Assembly (NCBI GenBank): GCA_004764695.1
Contig: SMSO01000025.1
Location: 1,721,102 to 1,785,101 of the forward strand
Reading direction: 5' to 3'
DNA: 64,000 nucleotides
Source: Schizochytrium sp. TIO01
Taxonomy: Eukaryota; Sar; Bigyra; Thraustochytrida; Thraustochytriidae
In this document: piece after piece, positions 33,613 to 45,774 of the stretch
Position numbering within the stretch: the first letter of the stretch is position 1
Layout of the letters: each line of letters starts with the position of its first letter
Translations under genes and position numbers: made by a program
Notes under the pieces: model-generated
Told to the model about the DNA's origin: nothing
Databases searched by the model: none
The model's input: only the letters and a program-made list of their open reading frames with translations

Positions 33613-34633
33613 GTTGAATCCGATCAGTCAGAGGTGGGCTCCAGCGCAATGATTTTTTACACCGGCGTAGTTGCACTACGTCTGTGGATTTAAATTAGCA
33701 AATGAAATGCGTTGTTGTCTTGGGGCTCTACAGAGCAAGTGGGTGTGACGCGGAAGCGAGGCGAGTTGGACAAGTTAAACCATGGTGAGGAATTTGAAGA
33801 TCAACACGAGCACAGCACTGCTCCCACATTAGTCTACCATATGATGTGTTGGGTGTAACTCTGCTTGCCAATGTTGGACCTCTGTTCTCAGCTTGGACCT
33901 TTTTTTAAAGAGAAGCCAAGGGTAAACCATTGGATGATGCTGTCCTCTTGCAAAGTATTGTTGTTATTGTTATTGTTATTGTTGATACTGCCACTGCTGT
34001 TATGCTGTCAAATGCTGCTGGACTTTTTATTATGACTTTTTTTCGAGCGTTGCTCTTGTTTGACTTTAATGCTGTTAGTGTCATCGTTTGTGTGCTACTA
34101 GTTCATTCTCAAGCATCTTGTTGCCTATTTTAATCTGAATGATCTTTACCTCTTCTACGAGAATCGGCAGCACCATTTTCAAACTTGTTGTAGCTTTGAG
34201 CGCCAATACACTTAGTGTCCAACAACACAATAAATACGTAGTATAAAACGAGTAAAGATTGCTTATTTGCCTTTCATAAATCTACCTACGCACTCTCTAA
34301 TAAAGAACATTGGTGATACAAAGCAAAAGCCTATCTATATATTATGGTATGATTATACGAAATTGATTATTTTATGTATATAAATATGTTGCTGACCACA
34401 ATCAAAAGTTCGTAACTATTTTCCCTCATCATATCATTGCGTCTTCAAAAAAGAAAAAGAAAACATTAATTTGATTATTATTGTAGCTGTTGTTTGCTTG
34501 TTTGTTTGTTTGTTTGTTTGTTAGAAAGTACGAATGTGAGTGAGTGAGAATATAAAGAAAGACACAGGGTAAACTCTGCTTCTTCGCGTCTAAGCAAGTT
34601 TGACAAGGGTTAACCTTTAGTGCAAGTAAGTCC
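33613..34633. other. Intergenic, convergent gene ends
   Basis: AT-rich spacer containing a TTATTG/TTG run (33958-33985) and a GTTT microsatellite (34497-34523). No gene seen. Confidence 0.6.
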
Positions 34634-37600
34634 TTAAGCTCGTGCTGGTGCGAGCCCAAGAAACTCATCCATACTGACAGGTCTTCGTACAGCATTTGTG
34701 AAACCTTCTTGAAAGCGATATTCTACCCATGCAGATTTCTTACGCTTTGTGCCCGATGTTTCTTCCTCCAGGGCAGGTTGTATCTCAACTTCAGAAGTAG
34801 ATTCACTCAAAATGCTCTCGTCAGTCTTTCCTGGCTCAGTAGCTATAATCCGTTTACGACTGGTACCATTCTGTGCAGTGATGGGTCGGCCAAAAAAGTC
34901 CACCGCGACTCCCGGTGCACTGTCACGCTTCTTTTTTGATTTGGACTCAGTATTTGTGTCGTTCGTAAGTTTAGTCACGCGACGTTGCACTATACCGTCA
35001 CCAGCGCCAGAGTTCAAAGAGCTCGTATCGCGTACTTTGGCGATTCGTAATCTCTGCAACAGCGTCTCGCACACAGAATATGAAGCGCTTCCATGTAACG
35101 AAGAATAAGAGAATTTGTCATTATCAAAAGATAGCAGCTTGTCAATCCGTGGCTCTGGTCTGTACACAGTCTGACGGAATGGTGACGCGCTAACCATGGA
35201 CTCTTGACCATTTTCTTGAGCTTGCTGGGGCTTATCAGAGCCATTGCTGTTGCCACCTTTTTGGTAGTTGTTCTGACCCTGCTTGAAAAAGCCGCCACGC
35301 GAGCTTCCAGGGAATGAGTCCTGTTCATACGTTTTATGCAGCGTAAGACCAAGGCTTGTCATCACGTCAAGTGTATGCTGCACACTAGTCTGCTCCTTCG
35401 AATTAAGTAAATTCCAAGGAATAGAACGGACTCTGGGATTCAACATGGAGGCAATGGGTGAGAGCGCATCAAGTACTAAACTTTGTCGTCCACCAATGAC
35501 TGAGCCTGGCAAAAGAGTACGACGGCCTTCTGCAAAAAGTGCTAATGTCTCTTGGTTTTCTTGCAGTCTCACCGAAAACTCACGAGAAGCTTTGGGGAAT
35601 TCTAAAGCAGCCCTTGATTCAGTAGCGAGACAGCGCCGCAGCTCGAGAGCTGTGGGTGGTAAATACTGTGATAAGGACCACTGTTGCGTGGCCCCAAGAC
35701 GCTTTAGCAAGATATCAGCTTGACAAAATTGCTCAATAGCGTCAAAAAGGTTCGCAATTCCGGTGTCTGCAAGGCGTACAGTGCACATATTCTCATGAAT
35801 GCCGTCTAAAAACCTTGAAAACTCGGACACGTGCTGCTGAAATTGAGTCCAAACCTGAAGTTGAGTAGTAGCACCCTTTCCAGTACGTGAATGTTTTTGT
35901 TGAGCCCGAACATTTTGAAAGACAGCATGCCATGATTTGAATAAATCGGCAGTTTGGTCCTTCGTCCCGACGCATAAATCTTCTACATCCTTGACTTGAA
36001 GTTGAGATTGTGAAGAATCACTCGCACCTCGACGTTCTGCGAGAATAAACTGCAGAGTATTCAAACTTGCACGAATATCGTAATCCTGCCGCTCTGCAAG
36101 CATTTCAAGTGCACCGTGCTGCACCTTGATGTGCTCTGCAGTCGCGATTTCTTTTAGTCGCTGAACAATACGCGCTTGTGGCGCAGTCCGAAAGAACACC
36201 ATCTTTGTTAACCGCCGCAAAGGCCGCAGACCCGGAACATAGGGATCATTACAAATGAGGATGATTGGTCTTGTGACCGGATGCGATGACTTTTTGGCGC
36301 TCGTGGTCTTACGATCACTGCCAATTAAAGGTGCGGCGATCATATCCATCAGGGTTTGCACGGCGCCCCGGCCTTCGCCCTGATTTGCTACGCCCTCAAA
36401 TTCATCAAGGATAACACAATTGGGTTTTCCAGATGCTTGGCCGAAAACAGATTGCATTTCCATAGCATTGATCAAACGGTTGCTGAGAACATTTGCAGTT
36501 CGTTCATCACTTGCATTGATCTCTACTGGATTGTAACCAGCATGCTTTGCAATTACATGAGCTAAGGTAGTTTTACCAGCTCCGGGGGGACCAGTAAGCA
36601 TGATCACAGGATATTCGGGTCGCGTGTTTCGTTTTCCTTCAAAAACAAAGGTCCTCCAGGACATCATCCACTGCATGACTGCACGATTAGTACGCTCATG
36701 ACTGACCAAGTCAATGAATCGCCGAGGTGCGTACTTACTTGCAAGCATAGCGGAATCGTCTTCTTCGTCAGATTCAGGACGCTCATTGCTATCCATGCCA
36801 ACGTCTTCGTCGTCTTCGTCGACATCAAAGTTATAGTTCTGGTTCTTCTGAGTAGGACTGCGTTGCGAGTCTAACCCGTCCAAGAGAGCTGCATCCGTTT
36901 GCGACTGTACTCTAGCATTGCGTTCCTCATACTTTCGCACGTCAAGTTCTTCCAAAAGCTCTTTGAATGGTCTATCCAACATAGATCCGTCTTCGCGACG
37001 TTGGTCAACATCAAGATATTGAAGATTGGATACAGTGCCAGCGCCGGAGCGCATGTTTTTGGCCTTATTCACATCCACCATAAGGTAACGAATATCACCA
37101 TTGGGAAATGCCAGACGCACGTCTCCTCCAATTTCATGACCAGGTCGAAGAAACAAGTAGCGTGCCATATCCTCGCGTTCTCGCCTCGGCATAGCTGCAT
37201 TCTCTTTCATGGCTTGGCGAGCGATAAGTCTTTCATGGAAAGGGGTCCGGTGCCGTCTATTCACATTGCGCTCCAAAGAAGGAACTTCACTTTCCCCCCG
37301 CATTCTTCTTTCATAATTATCCAAGTAGGCATCGATGTCCTCCAGCTGCGCATCGGTAAGACGTTGCTTTGTCGTAGGCTGTTCGTCGTCAGAATCAGCC
37401 TCAGCATCCCCACGAGAGCCAGATGATGTGCCTGCAACGTCTTCAGCCATGACATTAGAACTGTGAGATTGACTGCCAGAATGTTGTTGCTGTTGCTGTT
37501 GCTGCGTGCTTTGTGCATTGTCAACAGGATCCCCAAACTCCTCCATAAGTTCGTACTCAGCTTCGTAGGCATCCTGGATCTCGCGCTCCATTGCCTCCTC

Positions 37601-37642
37601 TTCGGCCAGCATCATATCGAAATCATCCTCTTCCATATCCAT
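34634..37642 (-). CDS. CTF18: Chromosome transmission fidelity protein 18, clamp-loader subunit
   Basis: Large subunit of the Ctf18-Dcc1-Ctf8 RFC-like complex, which loads or unloads PCNA and supports sister chromatid cohesion and replication checkpoint signalling in the nucleus. The start at 37642 gives 1002 residues; the frame runs on to a GTG at 37681 but no earlier ATG. An acidic N-terminus with a glutamine run is followed by the family motif KYAPRRFIDLVSHERTNRAV, a Walker A (GPPGAGKTT, about 351-359), a Walker B reading LDEFEG (about 412-417) where RFC proteins often have DEID or DEVD, and the AAA+ lid. The extreme C-terminus carries WVEYRFQEGFTNAVRRPV, the conserved segment that binds Dcc1 and Ctf8. 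Length matches animal and fungal CTF18. The coding region has no intron. Confidence 0.96.
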   Translation of the reverse strand: MDMEEDDFDMMLAEEEAMEREIQDAYEAEYELMEEFGDPVDNAQSTQQQQQQQHSGSQSHSSNVMAEDVAGTSSGSRGDAEADSDDEQPTTKQRLTDAQLEDIDAYLDNYERRMRGESEVPSLERNVNRRHRTPFHERLIARQAMKENAAMPRREREDMARYLFLRPGHEIGGDVRLAFPNGDIRYLMVDVNKAKNMRSGAGTVSNLQYLDVDQRREDGSMLDRPFKELLEELDVRKYEERNARVQSQTDAALLDGLDSQRSPTQKNQNYNFDVDEDDEDVGMDSNERPESDEEDDSAMLASKYAPRRFIDLVSHERTNRAVMQWMMSWRTFVFEGKRNTRPEYPVIMLTGPPGAGKTTLAHVIAKHAGYNPVEINASDERTANVLSNRLINAMEMQSVFGQASGKPNCVILDEFEGVANQGEGRGAVQTLMDMIAAPLIGSDRKTTSAKKSSHPVTRPIILICNDPYVPGLRPLRRLTKMVFFRTAPQARIVQRLKEIATAEHIKVQHGALEMLAERQDYDIRASLNTLQFILAERRGASDSSQSQLQVKDVEDLCVGTKDQTADLFKSWHAVFQNVRAQQKHSRTGKGATTQLQVWTQFQQHVSEFSRFLDGIHENMCTVRLADTGIANLFDAIEQFCQADILLKRLGATQQWSLSQYLPPTALELRRCLATESRAALEFPKASREFSVRLQENQETLALFAEGRRTLLPGSVIGGRQSLVLDALSPIASMLNPRVRSIPWNLLNSKEQTSVQHTLDVMTSLGLTLHKTYEQDSFPGSSRGGFFKQGQNNYQKGGNSNGSDKPQQAQENGQESMVSASPFRQTVYRPEPRIDKLLSFDNDKFSYSSLHGSASYSVCETLLQRLRIAKVRDTSSLNSGAGDGIVQRRVTKLTNDTNTESKSKKKRDSAPGVAVDFFGRPITAQNGTSRKRIIATEPGKTDESILSESTSEVEIQPALEEETSGTKRKKSAWVEYRFQEGFTNAVRRPVSMDEFLGLAPARA

Positions 37643-38886
37643 TCTGACTAAACTTGAGCTATCGCTTACGCGAAAGCTCACGACCCTCGCCTACCTGGCG
37701 GATTGTCGGTGGCTTGTATGCTCCGCTTCTGCTTTGGTCAACTATGTCATTCATCCACTTGCTCATGAGTTTTTATCGTCGTTGAGTTCGAGGGAACACG
37801 GGGAGAGCAAATTGAATATTGAATATTAAGAGGGTAATGCGGGGAACAGAGCGACCTAACGACGAGCTCCCAATCTTCCTTATTTAGAAAAAAAGAGAAA
37901 AGAAAGAGAGAAGAGTGCGAAACTCAAAGACGCACAAGGCAAGGTTGACTGTGTAGAGTTTGTAGAAGTTAAGCTGAGGAAGAAAATAAAACTGATTATG
38001 GTGAAGTGAAGAGAGGTTGGCGTTTTCTTTGAGGGGGCAGTATCCACATTGTATGAAATGATTATCTGCAACGTAAATTCTGTTTTCGAAATACCTTCCT
38101 CATTGCGAAATTTCACTTTGCAAGAACATAGAGATATGAAGATATTCCTCCAAGAGCACTAGGTTTGGAGACATTATACCAAAGCATATGAAATACGTCA
38201 CATCGAATATTCTTGTTGCTCCACAAACACCCTGATATTTGCCTCCTCTTTATCATGCTGAAATCGTTTGCCACGGACTAGAATATTTTAGTAGCTTGCT
38301 AAAACATTTTCCTGTGAATTTTCACCTTGTTTACAAGGGGGAGGGCTAAATCTGAAGTTTTACATGGCTTATTGTATTGAAACTGGAAAGAATAACAGAA
38401 GAGCCTTAATTGGCACTCCATCTGGGGTGCAAATTGTTTGTAGACGATTTGCTATACCAAGAGCAAACCATGCATCATTTCTGTGTGTTGTGAAATGTAC
38501 ATCAATAGACTATCAACGCAAACTGTCCGAATATGTCGAACTCAACAAGATTATCAACTATGCGAACCAAAAGGTCATACAAATCATTCTTTTTAATCTC
38601 TTAGAAAACATGTTCATATCCATACCTTGAGGCATATATCTTTAACAGCTGAGAGACAAAAGTCGTTTGTGTAACAACAGAAGGACTCACATTGCATCTT
38701 ATCAACGATAAGAAAGCTCAGTGAAGTTCGAAGAAAACGATACGGATGATCGCAGCATAGAAATCGTTTCTTCGTAATGTCCAAGAAAAAGAGAGGATAG
38801 CTGTCCTCACGAAATGATCAAGCTGGTACTGCTAAACTGCTTTTTATTTTCACGGGTAGAGTTGGAGAGCTGCTCTCTAGAAGCGC
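37643..38886. other. Intergenic, no gene seen
   Basis: Contains the CTF18 promoter side and an AG-rich tract near 37886-37912. Only short frames without motifs occur. Confidence 0.55.
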
Positions 38887-39237
38887 TCACTCCTCGCGAT
38901 TGCGGTTTTTCACAAAGTCATTCGCCTCATCTGTTAGTGCAAACTGCCGTTCAATTTGTTCGCGCAAGGCATTCTTAGGAATGGTTCTTCTCCGCAAAGA
39001 GCGCACGCGTTCTCTCGGGTTGGAGTACCTCGGATTGGAGTCCCTTTTACTACTCCTGCTTGAGCTGGAGGCGGTGCTGGAGCTCCGCTTAGAGCGACGG
39101 CGCTCTTCCTTGGACTCCTCCTCAGGCCAGTACTGTGTCTTGAGATAGTCCGCAAAGACATAAGTGATGCCAAATGCAATCCCAAAGGCAGCTCCAAAAG
39201 CTGCCGCTGCGAGCACGATCGGGACCCAGGGCTCCAT
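38887..39237 (-). CDS. Small single-pass membrane protein with Arg/Ser-rich tail
   Basis: 116 residues from ATG 39237. Residues about 5-29 are a Gly/Ala-rich hydrophobic helix with repeated small-residue spacing (AAAFGAAFGIAFGITYVF), favouring helix packing. It is followed by an acidic patch (WPEEESKEE) and a highly basic Ser/Arg-rich region (about 46-85), then a helical C-terminus. There is no separate signal peptide; a signal-anchor topology with the basic part in the cytosol is likely. I do not recognise the family. Composition and the intact frame support a real gene, but homology would be needed to be sure. Confidence 0.6.
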   Translation of the reverse strand: MEPWVPIVLAAAAFGAAFGIAFGITYVFADYLKTQYWPEEESKEERRRSKRSSSTASSSSRSSKRDSNPRYSNPRERVRSLRRRTIPKNALREQIERQFALTDEANDFVKNRNREE

Positions 39238-40472
39238 TCTGCTGACAAATATGAAAACAAGTCAACGTCCAGCTCGCAGAATTGCTCAATGCGGTTTTGC
39301 CAAGAGGGTATTGCTTGCGTGCAGCTCCCTCGTTCGAACTGCTCGGAGAGAGGGACACACTCACACTGACAAAGCATTCCTAGTACGGTAACACGCGCAA
39401 CGCAGTACCTAAGGTACCCACATAAAACGATCGGTGGATGAGGGTGAGAATTACTACATTATGATTTCTATTACACCAAGTCACCCGAGCTTGCTCACCG
39501 GTGCACACTAGGTAGGTACCTACCTACCTGATATTTGTTTGTTGCGCATAATGATATTTTGTCTCTGAGAAGTTGTTGGACTGCTGCAAAAGGAGTTCGG
39601 CGAGAAGGAGTTATTGGAGGACAAAAGCAGTCGAGCAAAGGCTCCATGCTTACTAAGGCATAGTGAGTGAGCAACAACGCGCTTGGTCTTTCCTCATCGT
39701 TATTGGTCAGCACAATCTAAAGAGGTGTGTTTCTTTCGACCAGTGTGCATTATCCATGACTTGATATATTCTATCCCATGAAGGGTGAACTCAAGTTGAG
39801 TGAGTGATTACTCTCACTCGATTTCATCTATTCAAATTGGTATTTAACCCATTCCTAATGTTTTAGCTAACGCATGCCTATTGGGTCATAGTATTCACGT
39901 GCTGGGGAAGAAAAGGTGTGTACCGAAGGCCAATACGGGTGGGAACGCAGCTATCGATGCGTTGATTGCGGAAAATCAGCGAAGATCAGCAAGAAAATGC
40001 CAACATTGCCAAGGATAAAAAGAAGGAATGAATAAATATTGAGAATTCATTAGGGATGGCTTGAAAAGGGAAAGATCAGAGAGAGAGAGAGAGAGAGAAG
40101 GGATTGATTGAATGAGGAAGAGACAACGAGACGCGACTGTTGTTAACTCGGACGCTTTTTTTTTGGTACAGCTTAGCGTGCGTGTTATGGTTGGATTGGA
40201 TAGGTGAAGAACTGAAGAGGATCTCTACATAAGAAAAAGCAACAAACACCACGAATCATTGAAAAGACTTGGCCCGTAGCAGCGTTTGACTAGGATTGAC
40301 TTTACGGCACAAAGTTTGCCAGGCGTTGCATCTAGGAACTTGCCAAGGAGCTGGCTGAAAAGGAAGCGCGTCTACGAAATACTAAGGATCTTCAGAAGCT
40401 GCTCGTAAGATTCGCGACTAATTCAGAAAATAAATTTTTGAAGGAGGAGTCTGAGAAGAGTATACTTGAACC
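39238..40472. other. Intergenic region between divergent genes
   Basis: Holds a small palindrome (TAGGTAGGTACCTACCTA, about 39509-39526) and an AG run (40077-40099). It should contain the promoters of the small membrane protein and of the receiver-CNB gene. No gene seen. Confidence 0.5.
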
Positions 40473-43400
40473 ATGCAAGAACTATTATCGACGCCGTCAC
40501 TCAAGTCTGGGTGGGCAAAACGAAGGCGAAAGCTTGTCTTTGAGTCAGGAAAGGATGTTGAAGGCGAACGTGAGGGTTCCGAGCTCTCACCGACTCTTCC
40601 AACAGAGCGCATGTTTTCAAACTCAAGTTTTCGATCACTTGACGGAATTAGCAATAACAGCAAATTCCTTCAAGAGAGCCTTGATGCAATCGAACAGCTT
40701 AGACAGAAACAAATGAATGAGATAGATGAAGCCTGCGTAGATCGGTATGCAGCTGGAACCCCTATAGGCGACCGCGTAATTTTATTGTTTGATGAGGATG
40801 AATATGAGAGTAAGCATACAAGACAAGTACTTGATGAGTTAAATTGCACTGTTGTCTACGTCAGCGAACAGGATCAAGCTGTACGAACATTTCAACGATT
40901 TCGTGGTGATTTTGATGCAATTATTCTCGGAATGCGTGGACCGGGCTACGAGACGATACGCTTTCTTGAGACAGTGTCACCAGTTAAAATGCCTGTTATC
41001 CTCACACTCTCTGTTGAGACCAGTGATTTAAGCTTTTTAGGTTCTGAAGCACCCGAGGTGAACTCCCCGATGTCGCCTTGGATATGTATTCATCAGTAAA
41101 ATCTCTCACGTCGTCCATGTCGTTCCTCATGAGACGAGAAAATACATCTAAGCTTGTATCGGAAGCCATCGAGCTTGGTGTGAGTGTATACATGCTTAAA
41201 CCAATAAACAAAGAGGCTCTCGAGAGACGTTTGCAAGATATGATGGTTCGTTTCCGAAGTGCTGCTCAAGAGTTTAAACGTATGACAAATTATTCAGATC
41301 CAGACTATTCTACCAAGCAAGCCAAGCAACTCATGCTTGAAGAAATTGAACGACATAAAGAGTCCCCCAAAGCGGTGGCCGGATATGTAGTGAATAACGA
41401 AAACACAAAACGTGCCACGAGGATCTTGCCATCTGTAGACGTTCAGGGACGAGGTACACGAATGAGTAAATTTAACCTTGCACTCAAACGATCAAAAGCA
41501 GCACATAATGCTCGTCAGCGAGTTGAACGTGCAAGTGTACTGCGACGCCTTGAGTCAAATTTTACGGTTAACACTAAAGACCCAGCTAGAAAGTCTTTGT
41601 TACTTGCTCGGCGAAGGTCATCTGCATTGCCAAGTGGAAACAACAGCAACCAACGAGCAGTGAAAACGTTCGTTCATAATTTCGGAGGACAAACAGCAAA
41701 CTCTCTTGAAGCAAGAGATAGTTCAAAGAGGCCTTCAAACCCATTCGGCCTTCGAAAATCGATTGGGAATTCAGATCCTAAAATGATGCTTTCGGTGGTA
41801 GCGGATTTAGCACAGAAAAAAAATAAAGCAGAGGGTTCCTTGCCTCTTCTAGTAGACTTTCGTGGCCAGATTTCATACATTCAATTACCGTGGGAGAAAG
41901 AACGTTTAAAAAATATTGAGAAGGAATATGGTAGTATTCCTCGGGTCAAAGCGGAAGATATTCTTCAAAGTGAGTTTAGAGAACATGTTCCAACCTCAAA
42001 AAGCGCTACTAGTGGCCAGCGTTACCTGCAAAAGGGATACGAACTTAAAATTAAGGGAGATTTGCTCGGGGCAATCCGCCTTTACACAAGAGCCACACTT
42101 GCAGACCAACGTTATTCGGCAGCACATTTGTGTCGCGGTGTCGCGTACCATTTGCTAGGGGATGAAGAATCGGCGATGCAGGATTTTACTCAATGTCTCA
42201 AGATTGACCCAAAAAGTACCAGTGCAAGGTTCAACCGTGCATTAATATTTTCGCATGAGAATCGTGATTACGAAGCCATCGCTGAACTTGATGAAGCTAT
42301 TGCCATTGATAATAAAGATGATGGCCTCATTGCTTTTCGTGCATTTATAAGTCGCCGTAGCGGCCAGTTTGCCCGTGCTCAAGAAGATTACAAACGCGCA
42401 GCAGATCTTTCCAAGAAAAGACTCGAGAAAGAGGCGCAAGTGTCAATGGCACGTGCGGAACGTAGGAAAGAGCGTCGACGAGAAAGGCGTCGACAAATGC
42501 GTGGAAGTAGAGAAGTGGGGGACTCTGATACAGAAAATTCGGATTCCGAGGACTCTGATGCTGATGGCGATCATGATGTAAAGAGTAATTCGCCTGCGCA
42601 AGCTTCATCAAATGATGCTAAAGATGGTACGAGTTTGTCCAGTAAAAATATCAGTGCTGACAATGGCACTAAAAGTAACTTGGATGCTAAATCTGGAGTA
42701 GCTCAAGAAGACAGCGAAGGATCTGAAGACCACCACCAGGATGAAGTCAACAATGGCGTCACAGGCAACAACGACCAAACCAAACCAGGTCAGGCTAATA
42801 CACAACGTCGATGGGACACCAACTTTGATGGGCGAGTTGACCTTGCAGAATTTACATCTGCAACACAACGTTGCGATAGTGTCTATGCAGAAATATTTCA
42901 GAAAAAATCCGAAGTTGAGATCGCTTGTAGCAAACCAACATCTATGCGCTCGCAGCAAGAATTGGATTTGATCTTTAGAGCATGTAGAGAGATAGTACTA
43001 TTTCGCAAAATGCCGCAGCGCTATGTTCGAGAACTTGCTCGTGAAATCAAGCTGGCTTCCGTTATGCCTGGTGATTACGTTGTTCAACAAGGCGCACCGT
43101 CTTATAACTTTTTTGCTATCCTGGAAGGGGAAGTACAAGTAACTGTGGGGCTTGCTGAGACTGAATCTGATCATATTGTACATCGCATGTATCAAGGTGA
43201 GTATTTTGGGGAGACAGGAATTATGACCGATTCTTGTCGACAAGTGAGCATTTCTGTACCATCTGATAGTGAGCCGGCATTAATCTTTGTCATATCTAAG
43301 GATCTCTTTTTCCAGACTCACCTCGGTGAGACTCTAGAGTATGAGCGTCTTCGCAAGCGCGATGTTTTGCTTGGATGCAGGATTTCGATGGTATGGCCCA

Positions 43401-43971
43401 GCAAGCCTTTGAGGATCTCTGCAAGATTACGCGGAGTGTTGAACACCAACACAACACAATTATACTACGTCAGGGTGAATTGACCTCTAAATTTTGCATT
43501 CTTGTAAGTGGTATTTGCCGTAAGCTGCGTTATTCAGATGCTGGTGCAGATTTGCGAAAAAGAATCAGAGGTCTCGAACATTCCTGCGAGCAGTTTGAAA
43601 TGAGTTACGCTGTGCATCATAACCATTCTCATGATATTCGGACTCAAACGCGCGTTAAACGCGTGCGTGAACTTCATGAAGAGCGACTTCGCGAGATTGA
43701 AGTACTACGTGCAAAGCTTAAGGCTCTTGAGTGTGGAGAGATTAGACCAGGAAAACCCAAGCTTGTTGAGACAGGTACTATCTACCCTGGCAATATCATA
43801 GGGGAGGAGGCTTTGCTCGATCCTTATTATGGACGCGAGCAGTATACAGTAGTAGCTGACACCTTTGTAACCCTTATGTGTGTTCATAAAGAACAACTGC
43901 AAGCGTATAAATACTCTGAAACTTTGTTGGAAAAGGTTCGACTCAAAAGAAGCTTTGCAGGTGCACCTTAA
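40473..43971 (+). CDS. Receiver-like, TPR, EF-hand and double cyclic-nucleotide-binding protein, split by two frameshifts
   Basis: Three overlapping frames (40473 to about 41068, then to about 43370, then to 43971) read as one protein of about 1,166 residues if one base is added at CCCC 41065-41068 and one near TTTT 43365-43368. Domains in order: a receiver-like fold (about 95-250; RVILLFDEDE, FDAIILGM, VYMLKPINKEAL) in which the phospho-accepting Asp is replaced by Gly; a basic linker; about four TPR units (about 510-650, KGDLLGAIRLYTRA, ARFNRALIFSHENRDY); a charged Ser/Asp region; one EF-hand loop (DTNFDGRVDLAE, about 783-794); a first cyclic-nucleotide-binding domain with GEYFGETGIMTDSCR; and a second with IIGEEALLDPYYGR that carries a coiled-coil insert. 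It looks like a signalling scaffold sensing calcium and cyclic nucleotides. Ligand binding is inferred. The breaks lie inside conserved folds, so sequence error is the simplest cause. Confidence 0.82.
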
Positions 43972-45360
43972 CTAGCTAACATATCGAGGTAGGTAATTAC
44001 TATCATGTAACTTTAAGAGATAGAATGTTTATCACCCTAATTTCTCAAAGGTTAATATACCGAATATAAGAAGCCATAAAATAAGACTCTTGCAAACTTA
44101 GAAATGAAATTCTAGATGGAACATAGATCATTTCATACAAAGTTCGTCTCTAGTAAACTGCATGTCTAAAAGCTGTATAGATTGTATCTACAGGTTTCCA
44201 CAGTCTCTGGGTCTTGTTGTGGATCAATTTGCATATTCATGCAAAGTATTTGATTTTTCGTCAAATAAAAGGTCAAAACGCAATAAATCTCCGCAAGTAT
44301 AAATTAAGACTGAATACATATCACAGATAGGTACTTATGTACACCGAGACATTCTACTACCCTACGCTACTCAAGGATGGGAAGTTATGCACAATAAACG
44401 GCCTCTCGTTGAACTTTGTTCGCACCATCTGCAAAGAAATTAAGCGCCCCATTATTGCCTCATCTCACACCAAAGTCACACACAATAACAACAACAACAA
44501 CAACCAACACTCTACTTGATGATATTCACAGATAATAACAAAAAACTCCTTTAATACAGGGCTTATGATACAAGCATGTTTGACCTGACATAAACAACAG
44601 GGAGTAATCAAAATATACCCAATCGCGAGACAGTGCAATCCATGAAAGCGCAAAGAAACTCGATAAGATTCCTGCAACGTTGCAGATTCTTCAAGGGAGG
44701 AGGGATGGAGACAAGAAAACAAAATATTGTGTAGAAGAAGGGAAGATGTTGTTGTAAATGTCGTAGGGTAATCGAGTAAGAGTAGTTGTCGTTGTTGATG
44801 CAGTTGTACTTGTTGCAAAGTGAAAGGGGAAAATATAAGAAGCACCGGAGACGCCCCGAGGCGAGCCATTCGCTGCCGCCTTGAGACAGAAGAAGAAGAG
44901 CCACATGGCCTCTCCGCTGGTGATAACGTTGCTGCTGCACGCGAGCCCCTCCATCTCCGCAGGTATCATTAGCACTCGTGCCCAAGAACGACGCCCGCCT
45001 GCCCACTCGCCGTGAGCGAAGCGAGACGAAACGCCGCCCTCCGGCCAACAAAGCAAGGCGGCCCCAATCCAGACACGCATCATCTCCACACCTAAAGCAC
45101 CGACATCCATAACCTTCTCCACCGATCTATCACCGACAAACACTGCAACATCAACACTATCGCAAAACCATATTTTGGGATCAATATTGAACTTAACTGA
45201 GTTGTCACTAGATTTTGTGGATGTGGTTGTGAATAAAACCGCTGCCAATGATGAGAAAGACGACCGCGAAACATCGAAGAAGCGACGGCCCTTCGCCACC
45301 AGCGAGAGCGGAGAAGATGAACGTAACTGACTGAGGACTCCTCGAGTGAGCGACGGGCGC
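43972..45360. other. Intergenic, convergent gene ends
   Basis: Contains an AAC repeat (44484-44503). Minus-strand frames at 44465-45575 partly overlap the RPS24 gene in another frame and have low-complexity Ser/Thr/Leu composition, so I do not call them. Confidence 0.55.
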
Positions 45361-45774
45361 TTACTCGGCGCGCTTTGCCTTCTTGCGTGCGAGGCGGCGG
45401 CCGACACCACGGATCTTCTTGGCGCGGTTCTTGCCTTCCTTGATACCCTTGCGGCCCTTCTTGTCGGTCTTCTCGACGAGGCCGAGGCGGACGAGGATGT
45501 GCTTGGCGTGGAGCTTCTTGGCGTCCTCAACGGTGTTGTAGATGCAGCAGAAGCCAGTGGACTTGCCACCACCAAAGGCGTACTTAAAGTTGAAGAGCAC
45601 GACGGAGTCGGCGTCCTTCACCTTGAACATCTTGGCGATCTTCTCCTTGAGCTCAGCCTTGGAGACGCAAGCGCGGCCAGGGTGGAGGACATCCACCACA
45701 AACTGGCGGCGGGCCATCAGGGGGTTGGCCACATACTTGCGGGTGCGAATAGTCACAGCGTTGTTGCCCGACAT
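45361..45774 (-). CDS. RPS24: Small ribosomal subunit protein eS24
   Basis: 137 residues, full length for the eukaryotic cytosolic 40S protein eS24. Recognised from the N-terminal [20 protein letters not shown], the motif [17 protein letters not shown], the segment [20 protein letters not shown] and the Lys/Arg-rich C-terminal tail that contacts rRNA. The ATG at 45774 is the only sensible start and the coding region has no intron. The third-position bias toward G and C is stronger than in most neighbours, consistent with high expression. A cluster of a repeated CCACTCCTA motif lies upstream. Confidence 0.97.
   Translation of the reverse strand: MSGNNAVTIRTRKYVANPLMARRQFVVDVLHPGRACVSKAELKEKIAKMFKVKDADSVVLFNFKYAFGGGKSTGFCCIYNTVEDAKKLHAKHILVRLGLVEKTDKKGRKGIKEGKNRAKKIRGVGRRLARKKAKRAE

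Noticed and set aside
41058-41096. A 39-base GT-AG intron to explain the first break in the receiver-CNB gene
   Set aside because: 39 is a multiple of three, so removing it does not change frame, and it would delete conserved residues.
44691-45575. 294-codon minus-strand frame
   Set aside because: It starts inside RPS24 in another frame, has Ser/Thr/Arg low-complexity composition and no domain; a shadow of a GC-biased gene.
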